Below, piece after piece: positions 16,602-24,606 of a DNA stretch of 64,000 nucleotides. Each line of letters begins with the position of its first letter. The stretch's first letter is position 1. The stretch is taken from NCBI GenBank assembly GCA_964546015.1, contig CAZJHO010000002.1, forward strand, positions 248,001 to 312,000, in the 5' to 3' direction. The notes under the pieces were generated by a model. The model saw nothing but the letters and a program-made list of their open reading frames with translations, was not told the DNA's origin and did no database searches. Both the position numbers and the translations under genes were made by a program. Source of the DNA: JAFGVL01 sp964546015. GTDB taxonomy: Bacteria > Bacteroidota > Bacteroidia > Bacteroidales > Paludibacteraceae.

Positions 16602-17672
16602 ATGAAATCATTCAAAATAGGAAATATAGAAATAAAACTTCCAATTATCCAAGGTGGTATGGGAGTCGGCGTATCCCTTTCCGGATTAGCTTCGGCTGTA
16701 GCTGAAGAAGGAGGTATCGGGGTTATATCATGTGCAGGTTTAGGGCTGATACATAAAGGGCATGGCGATTTTATTCAGAATAGTATTTGGGGTTTAAAAG
16801 AAGAACTGCATCTGGCCAGAGAAAAAACGAGAGGTATAATCGGGGTGAATATAATGGTTGCCCTTTCCAATTTTGCGGATATGGCCCGTACGGCAATTGC
16901 AGAGAAAGTTGATGTTATTTTTTCGGGTGCAGGTCTCCCTTTAGACTTGCCCTCATACCAAACCTCTGATAGTACAACGAAATTAGTACCTATTGTTTCA
17001 TCAGCGCGTGCAGCAAAAATCATATGTGATAAATGGTATAGTAATTATAATTATTTACCGGATGCTATCGTGGTAGAAGGCCCCAAAGCGGGAGGTCATT
17101 TAGGGTTCAAGAAAGAGCAAATCAATGATGAGTCATATTCTTTGGAACAAATAATACCTGAGGTTATAAATACTGTAGCGTTATACAAAGAAATAAAAAC
17201 AATACCGATTATAGCAGCAGGTGGAATATCTTCAGGAGGGGATATATATCGTTTTATAAAAATGGGCGCGTCTGCTGTGCAGATGGGGACTATATTTGTT
17301 ACAACTGACGAATGCGATGCTTCGGAAGCTTTCAAACAGGTTTATCTTACTGCACAAGAAGATGATCTTCAGATAATTAATAGTCCGGTAGGTATGCCCG
17401 GCCGTGCTATTAAAGGTGAATTTCTGAGTCGGGTTGCTGCTGGATTGGAAATTCCTAAAAATTGTCCTGTACATTGTATAAAAACCTGTGATTATACCCA
17501 AAGCCCCTATTGTATAATGAAAGCGTTATTTAGTGCTGCTAAGGGGAATATGAAGAAAGGATATGCTTTTGCAGGAATAAACGCTCATTTAGCTCAAAAA
17601 ATAAGCAGTGTAAAAGAGGTTATTTCGACTCTTAAGTTGGAGTTTGCTATGGCTCAAAAAGGGCTAGTATAA
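16602..17672 (+). CDS. nitronate monooxygenase-family FMN enzyme
   Basis: A 356-residue TIM-barrel flavoprotein of the 2-nitropropane dioxygenase/nitronate monooxygenase family. Visible features: the N-terminal 'PIIQGGMGVGVSLSGLASAVAEEGGIGVIS', the FMN phosphate-binding 'IAAGGISSGGDIYRFIKMGASAVQMGT', and 'VVEGPKAGGHLG', which contains the histidine regarded as the catalytic base. FabK enoyl-ACP reductases share this fold, but the C-terminal cysteine cluster 'CPVHCIKTCDYTQSPYCIM' is typical of the NMO-like group in anaerobes, where it may hold a metal centre. The true substrate is uncertain. It sits 81 nt after the RRM gene. Confidence 0.85.
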   Translation: MKSFKIGNIEIKLPIIQGGMGVGVSLSGLASAVAEEGGIGVISCAGLGLIHKGHGDFIQNSIWGLKEELHLAREKTRGIIGVNIMVALSNFADMARTAIAEKVDVIFSGAGLPLDLPSYQTSDSTTKLVPIVSSARAAKIICDKWYSNYNYLPDAIVVEGPKAGGHLGFKKEQINDESYSLEQIIPEVINTVALYKEIKTIPIIAAGGISSGGDIYRFIKMGASAVQMGTIFVTTDECDASEAFKQVYLTAQEDDLQIINSPVGMPGRAIKGEFLSRVAAGLEIPKNCPVHCIKTCDYTQSPYCIMKALFSAAKGNMKKGYAFAGINAHLAQKISSVKEVISTLKLEFAMAQKGLV

Positions 17673-17790
17673 ACAATAAAACCACAGATGAATGTTCAGG
17701 ATAGCTCGGATATATAAAGATATGCTTTCAGAAATATAAAAGTAAGAGAAATTATCTCTTTTAAACAGTGCTTTTTGTATTGAGATAATA

Positions 17791-18954
17791 ATGCAAAATA
17801 TAAATAAAAAAAGATTGCCGACATGGCAGTTACAAACTATGACATTTAAAGAATTAAATATTATTGAGCCAATATTAAAGGCTCTTGATGAAAAAGGATA
17901 TGTAAGCCCTACTCCTATACAGGAACAGGCTATTCCTATAGTTATAAATAATAAAGACATATTAGGGTTAGCACAAACAGGAACAGGTAAAACTGCGGCT
18001 TTTTCCATACCGATAATACAACAATTGTATCAGAATAAGGAAAAAGGAAAGCAGAGACAGATAAAAGCCCTTATCCTTGCACCAACCCGTGAACTTGCCA
18101 TACAAATAAACGATTGCATGGAAGATTATACCAAATACACAGGATTGCGCCATACTGTAATATATGGAGGAATAAAACAAAGTAGTCAGACCAATATGTT
18201 GAAAACAGGGATAGATATTCTGGTTGCTACACCCGGGCGATTATTGGATTTAATGAATCAAGGTTATATCAATCTTGATTTTATCCGTCATTTTGTGCTA
18301 GATGAAGCCGACAGAATGCTGGATATGGGGTTTATACATGATATAAAACGATTGTTGCCAAAACTACCTAAAGAAAAGCAAACCTTGTTATTCTCTGCGA
18401 CTATGCCTCAGGCAATAGCTTCTTTATCCCGTTCTATTTTACACAATCCGGTAAAGGTAGAAGTTACTCCTGTTTCATCAGTTGTAGATACAGTAGAGCA
18501 GTATCTCTATTATGTTGAAAAGCAAGATAAGAAAGATTTGCTTATAAGCTTGTTGGCAAAAGACAACAAGCAATCTGCACTAATATTCTCCAAAACAAAA
18601 CATGGAGCAGATAAGATCGCCCGCCTGCTTTGTAAAGTAGGTATAGGTAGTGAAGCTATTCATGGAAATAAATCCCAGAATGCAAGACAACAAGCCCTTA
18701 CTAATTTTAGATCGAATAAAATTCGTGTACTTATTGCCACAGATATAGCTGCAAGGGGGATTGATATTGATAAGTTGGAGCTGGTTATTAACTATGACCT
18801 ACCCGATGTTCCTGAAACTTATGTACACCGTATCGGTCGCACAGGTAGAGCCGGAAATACAGGTACTGCTTTTACCTTCTGTGCTAATGAAGAGAAGATA
18901 ATGTTGAGAGATATTCAGAAGCTGACAGGGAAAATGCTTCTCGTAGTAAACTAA
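17791..18954 (+). CDS. DEAD-box RNA helicase, RhlE-like, without C-terminal tail
   Basis: ATP-dependent RNA helicase with the complete motif set: Q-motif around 'TPIQEQAIP', motif I 'AQTGTGKT' (61-68), PTRELA (98-103), TPGR (147-150), DEAD (171-174), SAT (202-204), 'ATDIAARGID' and 'HRIGRTGRAG'. At 387 residues it ends right after the second RecA domain ('LTGKMLLVVN'); the basic tail seen in most RhlE proteins is missing. The family usually begins at 'MTFKEL', so the ATG at 17839 (17 residues in) is a good alternative start. It lies with two RRM proteins and a cold-shock protein, suggesting a role in low-temperature RNA remodelling. Confidence 0.93.
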   Translation: MQNINKKRLPTWQLQTMTFKELNIIEPILKALDEKGYVSPTPIQEQAIPIVINNKDILGLAQTGTGKTAAFSIPIIQQLYQNKEKGKQRQIKALILAPTRELAIQINDCMEDYTKYTGLRHTVIYGGIKQSSQTNMLKTGIDILVATPGRLLDLMNQGYINLDFIRHFVLDEADRMLDMGFIHDIKRLLPKLPKEKQTLLFSATMPQAIASLSRSILHNPVKVEVTPVSSVVDTVEQYLYYVEKQDKKDLLISLLAKDNKQSALIFSKTKHGADKIARLLCKVGIGSEAIHGNKSQNARQQALTNFRSNKIRVLIATDIAARGIDIDKLELVINYDLPDVPETYVHRIGRTGRAGNTGTAFTFCANEEKIMLRDIQKLTGKMLLVVN

Positions 18955-18983
18955 AAATAAACTTTACTTAAAAAAAGAATAAA

Positions 18984-19223
18984 ATGACAGTAAAACAAAA
19001 TTCTTCCAATAATAGAAAAGAAGGCGAAATTACTCGCTTAGAGAGAACTTCTATAACCCAACAGGCTAAATTAACATTAAAAAATATAAAAGAAAAAGCT
19101 GGGGATGTCGTTCTTATAACAATAAGTGACAGAACGACTATTGAACTTCCGGCACATTTGTCCCAAGCTGAAAGAGATGCCCGTGTGGCGAATTATATCA
19201 GATTGCATAAATCAAAAATATAA
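18984..19223 (+). CDS. small conserved-looking protein of unknown function
   Basis: A 79-residue basic, hydrophilic protein starting 29 nt after the helicase stop and so likely co-transcribed. It has a disordered N-terminus rich in Asn/Lys, then a predicted helix 'TSITQQAKLTLKNIKEKAG', a strand 'DVVLITISDRTTIELP' and a helix 'SQAERDARVANYIRLHK'. No signal peptide or membrane segment. I do not recognise the family. The setting suggests an accessory factor for the helicase, but this is inference from position alone. Confidence 0.65.
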   Translation: MTVKQNSSNNRKEGEITRLERTSITQQAKLTLKNIKEKAGDVVLITISDRTTIELPAHLSQAERDARVANYIRLHKSKI

Positions 19224-19302
19224 TTTTGTGAACATACTATTTTATTATGAATAGTCTTTAATTTATCGAATATACCTCACTTCACTTCTTAAGTTTATAC
19301 AA

Positions 19303-19340
19303 AAAAGAAGGTGTCTTGTTAAAGGACACCTTCTTTTATT
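19303..19340. terminator. bidirectional terminator
   Basis: A 13-bp stem AAAAGAAGGTGTC (19303-19315) with GACACCTTCTTTT (19325-19337) lies between converging genes, with A-run and T-run on the two sides, so it can serve both strands. Confidence 0.85.
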
Positions 19341-19373
19341 GATTATACTTTATTATTCGATTGCTCTAATAAA

Positions 19374-19685
19374 TTAGTATCTATTCCTACTTCCGCCATA
19401 TCCGCCGCCCCTGTTATTGTTAAAGGAACGAGCTGGTTTTTCTTCTCGTGGTCTTGCTTCTGATACAGAAATCGTTCTGTTATCGTATTCAACTCCATTT
19501 AATTCAGAAATCGCTTTGTTTGCTGATTCATTGTTTTCCATCTCAACAAACCCAAAACCTTTGGATTTACCTGTCATACGATCCATTACGACTTTAGCTG
19601 AAGTGACAACTCCATACTCTTGAAAAAGATCTGAAAGATCTGCATCGGTTACATTGTAACTAAGACCTGCAATAAAAATGTTCAT
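19374..19685 (-). CDS. RRM RNA-binding protein with glycine/arginine tail
   Basis: A 103-residue protein: one RRM (residues 1-78; RNP2 'IFIAGLSY', RNP1 'KGFGFVEM' at 42-49) and a short tail 'SFNNNRGGGYGGSRNRY' of RGG type. This is the classic layout of small bacterial RNP proteins. It differs from the tail-less RRM at 16281, so the pair may have distinct RNA targets. It converges on the helicase operon. Confidence 0.92.
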   Translation of the reverse strand: MNIFIAGLSYNVTDADLSDLFQEYGVVTSAKVVMDRMTGKSKGFGFVEMENNESANKAISELNGVEYDNRTISVSEARPREEKPARSFNNNRGGGYGGSRNRY

Positions 19686-19919
19686 TTGTAAAAAAAATAA
19701 TTTGTTAATAAAATTCAGATGAGTATTGTCGCAAAGCTACATGCTAGACCTTAATCCGTAAATCGAAGAAAAAGAATGAATTCTGTTCTAAAAAAACTCA
19801 AATGTTGGGCTCAAAGATAAGCTAAATATTTAACAAAAGAGAATAAATCTTCTTTTATTCTGTCCTAAATAAAAATAAGAATAAAAACAGCAATAATTAA
19901 TATTGCTTCAAGAGATATT

Positions 19920-20363
19920 TTATTCTACAAATTGTATGTTTATGGCAATTATTCCTTTTTGTCTTCGTTCTAACTCGAATGAAACCAGATTATTTTTTTT
20001 TATTCCCAATGGTGCATTACTTTTATGAAAGAAATATTTATTAACACTATTTTTATCTTTTATAAAGCCGAAGCCCTTTATTTCGTCGTAATATTCAATT
20101 CTTCCAGTTAAAGGCAAATTATCTTCATTATCCGGCTTCTTAGGAACTGAAATACTGATATTCTCTAAAACTATATCTTCTTTTGTTTTTGTGTCCGGAG
20201 GAGTACTGGTAATGACTCCATTTTGATCAACATAAGCAATCATTTCTTCGAATGTCCTGCTCTCATTTGCTTTTCGCTCTTCTTTTTTATGTTGCTTTGC
20301 TTGTCTTTTTTCTTGTTTTCTTTTTTCTATCTCCTTTTTATTAAATGAATTCGATTTTGCCAT
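19920..20363 (-). CDS. cold-shock-domain protein with basic N-terminal extension
   Basis: A 147-residue protein. Residues 1-45 are strongly charged and Lys/Arg/Glu-rich ('KKEIEKRKQEKRQAKQHKKEERK'-like), likely a helical or disordered RNA-contact extension. Residues about 84-147 form a cold-shock domain: 'TGRIEYYDEIKGFGFIKDK' contains the RNP1 aromatic motif (GFGFI), and 'KYFFHKSNA' the RNP2-like F-F-H. Cold-shock domains bind single-stranded RNA/DNA. An upstream gap of about 710 bp holds no other gene. Confidence 0.85.
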   Translation of the reverse strand: MAKSNSFNKKEIEKRKQEKRQAKQHKKEERKANESRTFEEMIAYVDQNGVITSTPPDTKTKEDIVLENISISVPKKPDNEDNLPLTGRIEYYDEIKGFGFIKDKNSVNKYFFHKSNAPLGIKKNNLVSFELERRQKGIIAINIQFVE

Positions 20364-21035
20364 TTAGCTTTATTTTATATGTAATGTAACTTGTTTGAAA
20401 AGATATATTTTTTATATCCTTAATTAAAATTATTTTAGTGTTCATAGAAAAATACGATTCATTCAGTAAAAGAATGTCGATAGTAAAGTTGTTTGCGAAA
20501 TAAGAAAGTGAATGGAGTATTGATACAAAGATAAAGTTTATTTTTGGACTTTAAGTTATCAATACTATAAAATAAATAGGTATAAAGTCAATCTTACTAT
20601 TTTCGGCTTAAAATATCACAAGGATTTCTGTCTTTCTTATCACACAAAAATATTCTATTGAAACATTATTCTAAGTGGTGAATTTTTATTCTATTTTACA
20701 AGCTATAAAAACCACAGAGTATAGAGGTTAAGAGCATTTAAACTAGTGATTTATGCAAAAAAGAAATTATGAACCGGATTATATAAGAAGAATATTTATA
20801 AAATTAATCAAATAATGAAGATTTGTATATACACATAGATATTTAGATTATGTTAAAGTTGCAATTGTTATTCGTTTAATCTATATTTGTATGTATTGTG
20901 CATGTAAATTATTAGTATTTAACACAAAATTATTTGAAATGAAACATGCTTAAAAGAACTTGTCTTGATATTGGAATTTTTTTTTTTTATATTTCAATGA
21001 GTTGTGTGCAAATTGTCCGTACATCATAAAATAAA
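20364..21035. other. AT-rich intergenic region
   Basis: About 670 bp with no credible gene. A TATATTTG box occurs at 20882-20889 without an ORF behind it. The direct repeat TTGTGTGCAAATTGT lies at 21002-21016. The region forms the tRNA-proximal end of the tRNA-Pro-bounded segment. Confidence 0.5.
21002..21016. repeat. 15-bp direct repeat, right copy
   Basis: TTGTGTGCAAATTGT, identical to 14354-14368 and in the same orientation, 60 nt before the 3' end of the intact tRNA-Pro. Confidence 0.55.
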
Positions 21036-21062
21036 AAGAGTTAGATCTCTTAATCTAACTCT
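21030..21062 (-). terminator. terminator of tRNA-Pro
   Basis: A 10-bp perfect stem AGAGTTAGAT (21037-21046) / ATCTAACTCT (21053-21062); on the minus strand it is followed by TTTTTATTTT. It lies 14 nt beyond the tRNA 3' end. Confidence 0.85.
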
Positions 21063-21076
21063 CTGTTTTTTTACCG

Positions 21077-21151
21077 TCGGGGTACCAGGATTCGAACCTG
21101 GGACCCCCTGCTCCCAAAGCAGGTGCGCTAACCGGACTGCGCTACACCCCG
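21077..21151 (-). tRNA. tRNA-Pro (TGG)
   Basis: Acceptor CGGGGTG/TACCCCG (one G-U pair), D-arm, anticodon loop with TGG, T-arm CCAGG-TTCGAAT-CCTGG and discriminator A are all present; CCA is not encoded. Its 3' half is duplicated at 14191-14230. Confidence 0.95.
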
Positions 21152-21302
21152 TTAATTAAATCGAGTGCAAAAGTAATATTTATTTTGTCTCTTGCAAATT
21201 TCTGAAATAAAAAAAACAGTATAAGTTTCACAAATTTCCTTGTTTTACCAAAGAATCGATTTTTATTTTATTTTTGTAATTTCTCTTTAAAAAAAGAATT
21301 AT

Positions 21303-22403
21303 ATGTCTGTTACAGTAAATGACATTTGTGTTGCATTGGAGGAAATAGCTCCATTAGCTTTACAAGAAAATTATGATAATGCCGGTTTGCAAATCGGAAA
21401 TCCTAACATGGAAGTTAAGGGTGTGCTTCTTTGTATTGATATTACGGAAGAAGTGCTTTATGAAGCTATTGAAAAAGATTGCAATATGGTTGTTTCCCAT
21501 CATCCTCTTATTTTTGGTGGATTACGCTCCATTACTGCAAAAACGGCGATAGAAAGATGTGTGAATTTTTCTATTCTTAACGGAATTGCCGTCTATGCTT
21601 GTCATACTAATATAGATATTATATCAGAAGGAGTCAGTAAGCGAATGGCTCAAAAGCTGGGTATTGAAAAATGTAGTGTTTTAGACCCAAAAACAGATAT
21701 GCTTTTGAAATTAGTAGTGTATGTACCACTGAATTTTGCAGATAAAGTCAGAGATGCCATTTTTGAAGCAGGAGCAGGGCGGATAGGTAATTATGATTGT
21801 TGCAGCTATAATTCGGAGGGGAAAGGTTCATTTCGAGCTAAAACAGGAAGTAATCCGTTTGTTGGAGAGCACGATAAAATTCATTTTGAGAATGAAATCC
21901 GTATTGAAGCTATTATACCTGCCTATTTAAAGACAAAGGTGACCAAAGCGATATTGGCTACACATCCTTATGAAGAACCAGCGTTTGATTTTATCTTACT
22001 AAAAAATAATTGGAATACAGTTGGTTTTGGCATAATAGGTGAGTTGGCAACATCTGTAGAAGAAAAAGAATTTTTACTAAAAATAAAAGAGAAGTTTAAT
22101 CTTACAATGGTTAAATATTCAGGTTTAACCGGAAAAAAAATTCAAAAAATAGCAGTTTGTGGCGGGAGTGGAGCTTCCCTGTTAAAAAAAGCGATGGATC
22201 AGAGAGCTGATGTTTATATCTCAGCAGATTTTAAATATCATGATTTTTTTCTAGCTGAAAATAAGATTATTATTGTCGATATCGGACATTTTGAATCGGA
22301 ACAGTTCACAAAAGAAATATTTTTTGAACAACTAACAGAAAAATTTCCTAAATTTGCGGTTCATTTTTCAGAGGTAAACACAAATCCGATTAATTTTTTA
22401 TGA
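21303..22403 (+). CDS. Nif3-like dinuclear metal centre protein (DUF34)
   Basis: A 366-residue protein of the NIF3/YbgI family, long form with an inserted PII-like domain in the middle (about 130-240). Metal ligands visible: H66 and H67 in 'VVSHHPLIF', 'HTNID' near residue 100, and the C-terminal 'DIGHFESE' with a His and Glu. Members form hexameric rings; some are annotated as GTP cyclohydrolase 1 type 2 but the physiological reaction is unsettled. The stop overlaps the start of the next gene (ATGA), and this NIF3 plus zinc-ribbon pairing is common in Bacteroidota. Confidence 0.92.
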   Translation: MSVTVNDICVALEEIAPLALQENYDNAGLQIGNPNMEVKGVLLCIDITEEVLYEAIEKDCNMVVSHHPLIFGGLRSITAKTAIERCVNFSILNGIAVYACHTNIDIISEGVSKRMAQKLGIEKCSVLDPKTDMLLKLVVYVPLNFADKVRDAIFEAGAGRIGNYDCCSYNSEGKGSFRAKTGSNPFVGEHDKIHFENEIRIEAIIPAYLKTKVTKAILATHPYEEPAFDFILLKNNWNTVGFGIIGELATSVEEKEFLLKIKEKFNLTMVKYSGLTGKKIQKIAVCGGSGASLLKKAMDQRADVYISADFKYHDFFLAENKIIIVDIGHFESEQFTKEIFFEQLTEKFPKFAVHFSEVNTNPINFL

Positions 22404-23164
22404 AGAAAAAAACCGAACAAACAGCCGAACTTAAAGAAATTACGGTTGAGGAAAAGCTTAAGGCTTTGTATGAATTACAATTAGCTTCTTCCGAAATAGA
22501 CAAAATCAAAACACTTCGCGGCGAATTGCCTCTTGAAGTTCAAGATTTGGAAGACGATATAGCTGGGATTCAAACTCGTATCGAAAAGCATAAAAAAGAT
22601 ATTGCAGAACTTGATGTTAAGATTTCAGACCGTAAAAAAGAAATTATTGAGTCTAAAGCCTTGATTGAAAAGTATAAAGAGCAACAAAATAATGTTCGCA
22701 ATAACCGCGAGTTTGATTTTTTATCAAAAGAAATCGAATTTAAATCGTTAGAAATAGAGTTAGCTGAAAAGCATATCAAAGAATTTACTGCTGACATTAA
22801 ATTTAAGAAAGAAGAATTGGAGTTAGCGAATAACGCTTTGAAAGAGCGTAAAGAAGATTTAAAAATTAAAAAATCGGAGTTGGATGAAATAATTTCCGAA
22901 ACTAAACAAGAAGAAGAAAAACTTCGAGAAAGAGCTAAAGAAATAGAACAGATTATAGAACCGCGCTTGCTTACGGCATTTAAACGCATTCGTAAAAATG
23001 CTCGCAATGGTTTAGCTGTTGTTTATGTTCATAGAGATGCTTGTGGTGGTTGTTTCAATAAAATACCCGCTCAAAGACAATTAGATATTCGTTTACGCAA
23101 AAAAATTATTGTTTGCGAATATTGTGGACGAATTTTAGTTGATGCAGAATTGGCAGGAGTATAG
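22400..23164 (+). CDS. coiled-coil C4 zinc-ribbon protein (CdsZ/DUF164-like)
   Basis: A 254-residue protein. Residues about 20-200 form a long charged coiled coil, followed by a C4 zinc ribbon: 'CGGCFNKIP' and 'CEYCGRIL' supply the four cysteines. The architecture matches the C4-type zinc ribbon family that is nearly always found beside Nif3-like genes. The molecular role is not established; partner binding to the Nif3 protein is an inference from conserved pairing and translational coupling. Confidence 0.9.
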   Translation: MKKKTEQTAELKEITVEEKLKALYELQLASSEIDKIKTLRGELPLEVQDLEDDIAGIQTRIEKHKKDIAELDVKISDRKKEIIESKALIEKYKEQQNNVRNNREFDFLSKEIEFKSLEIELAEKHIKEFTADIKFKKEELELANNALKERKEDLKIKKSELDEIISETKQEEEKLRERAKEIEQIIEPRLLTAFKRIRKNARNGLAVVYVHRDACGGCFNKIPAQRQLDIRLRKKIIVCEYCGRILVDAELAGV

Positions 23165-23201
23165 TAAGTAAAAACAAAAGGAGTTTTAATAATAATAAAT
23201 T

Positions 23202-23237
23202 AAGCGATGTTGGATTTTCCAATGTCGCTTTTTTTAT
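23202..23237 (+). terminator. terminator of the nif3/zinc-ribbon operon
   Basis: AAGCGATGTTGG (23202-23213) pairs with CCAATGTCGCTT (23219-23230) with two G-U pairs; a run of seven T follows. Confidence 0.85.
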
Positions 23238-24058
23238 TTTGTTTTTATAACACATAAAAATTAGTAGAGGAGGAAACCTTTAAAATCAAATTTTAAATTC
23301 TCAGGGAGACAAATTTACACTAACTGTTATAAAAACAATATCTTACAGTGATTTTAATATGGATAAATATTTAAGTAAAATAGAATAAAAATATTTTTAG
23401 GATAACTAGGATAAAAAAATCAGAAAGAATTATACTTGTAAATATAAAATGTAAATACAATTGTAAATAAATCATATCTTTATAGTAATTTACAGAATTA
23501 AATTTGATTATATCTGTAAATTATAGAGTAGAAGAGTGAATTTTATTATAATATTATAACTGTTTTACATTTGTATTTTTCAACAGCTTATATATAAATT
23601 TATTTTATTATTTTAATTATATAATAATCTGTAAATCAGTATATATTTAGTTAAATATAGAGTTTTACTTTAATCTATAATATAGTTTTTATATGTATTC
23701 GATTAAAAAATATATTATTTTAGTTAATTAATAAACTAATAATTTAATAACCAATATTTTATATTATTTATCTAAACTGTAACTTTAATCTAAAAAAGAA
23801 TATTAATTATAATATTTATTTTATATAGATTATTGATAATCAATGAGATATTGACGACTTAATTTCTTAAATATATACTTAATTAACTATTATTCGGTTG
23901 TTTATGTTGGTTTCATATTTTATCCACTATTATTTTAATGCGATTACATTTGTAAACAACATTTATTTACCGATGTAATATATGAATGTAAATTTCTATG
24001 TTTTCATTTGTAAAATAAATTAATTACATTTGCAAAGAAAATTAGTTACATATTTAAT
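23238..24058 (+). promoter_or_regulatory. 820-bp AT-rich region with TGTAAAT repeats upstream of XRE gene
   Basis: No gene. The heptamer TGTAAAT occurs at 23437, 23450 and 23462 (12-13 nt apart), again at 23515, 23630 and 23987, and in reverse (ATTTACA) near 23488. Palindromic forms TACAATTGTA (23456-23465) and TACATTTGTA (23566-23575 and 23945-23954) are present, plus TTACcgaTGTAA at 23967-23978 and related half-sites at 24003-24036 directly before the XRE start. Such clustered half-sites look like an operator array, most simply for the adjacent regulator. Confidence 0.5.
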
Positions 24059-24568
24059 ATGGATAATAACATTAAAAATAGGATTATTCAGTTAATGGAA
24101 AAAGAACGCTTAACAGCAGGGGCTTTTGCGAAACTGATACAAGTAAATCCGGCTGCGATTTCTCATATTTTAAATGATCGAAACAAACCTAGTTTGGAAA
24201 TTCTGACAAAAATCCTGACCACATTCCGTACAATTAATTCTGAATGGCTTGTTTTAGGGGTTGGTAATATGTATAAAGGCGATATTCAGAAGGATTTAGG
24301 GAATTTAGAGCCATCATTATTTGATACTGTTTTAGGAACAGATCAAAGTAATAATGAATCAGGGAAACCAATGTTGGCAGAGAAAGTTCCTACCGTGAGT
24401 GTAAATAATGACCAATCTGCACCTCAACCGGCAGAACCTACCATTATTGAGAAAGAAATTATAAAAGAAGTTTTGGTACAAGCTCCTCAAAAAAAGCTGC
24501 AAAAGGTTATTGTTTATTACTCTGACAACAGCTTTGAAGAGTTTTTACCTTCACCATTAGACAAATAA
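24059..24568 (+). CDS. XRE-family transcriptional regulator
   Basis: A 169-residue protein. Residues about 5-62 form a Cro/CI-type helix-turn-helix ('RIIQLMEKERLTAGAFAKLIQVNPAAISHILNDRNKPSLEILTKIL'). The middle and C-terminus are Pro/Gln/Glu-rich and probably disordered, ending in a short conserved-looking strand 'KVIVYYSDNSFEEFLPS'. This form is frequent in Bacteroidales, with targets unknown. It is single-gene and preceded by an unusually long AT-rich region with repeated TGTAAAT half-sites, compatible with autoregulation. Confidence 0.87.
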   Translation: MDNNIKNRIIQLMEKERLTAGAFAKLIQVNPAAISHILNDRNKPSLEILTKILTTFRTINSEWLVLGVGNMYKGDIQKDLGNLEPSLFDTVLGTDQSNNESGKPMLAEKVPTVSVNNDQSAPQPAEPTIIEKEIIKEVLVQAPQKKLQKVIVYYSDNSFEEFLPSPLDK

Positions 24569-24571
24569 AAA

Positions 24572-24598
24572 AACGGGTAGAATAAAATTCTACCCGTT
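24572..24598. terminator. terminator between XRE gene and galE
   Basis: A perfect 12-bp stem AACGGGTAGAAT (24572-24583) / ATTCTACCCGTT (24587-24598). The T-run lies on the minus-strand side, so it serves galE mainly; it can also stop the XRE transcript. Confidence 0.85.
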
Positions 24599-24606
24599 CT
24601 CTCTTG

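Noticed and set aside
23238..24058. Chromosomal origin of replication
   Set aside because: No dnaA/dnaN neighbours and no clear DnaA boxes (TTATNCACA) were seen; AT-richness and repeats alone are not enough.
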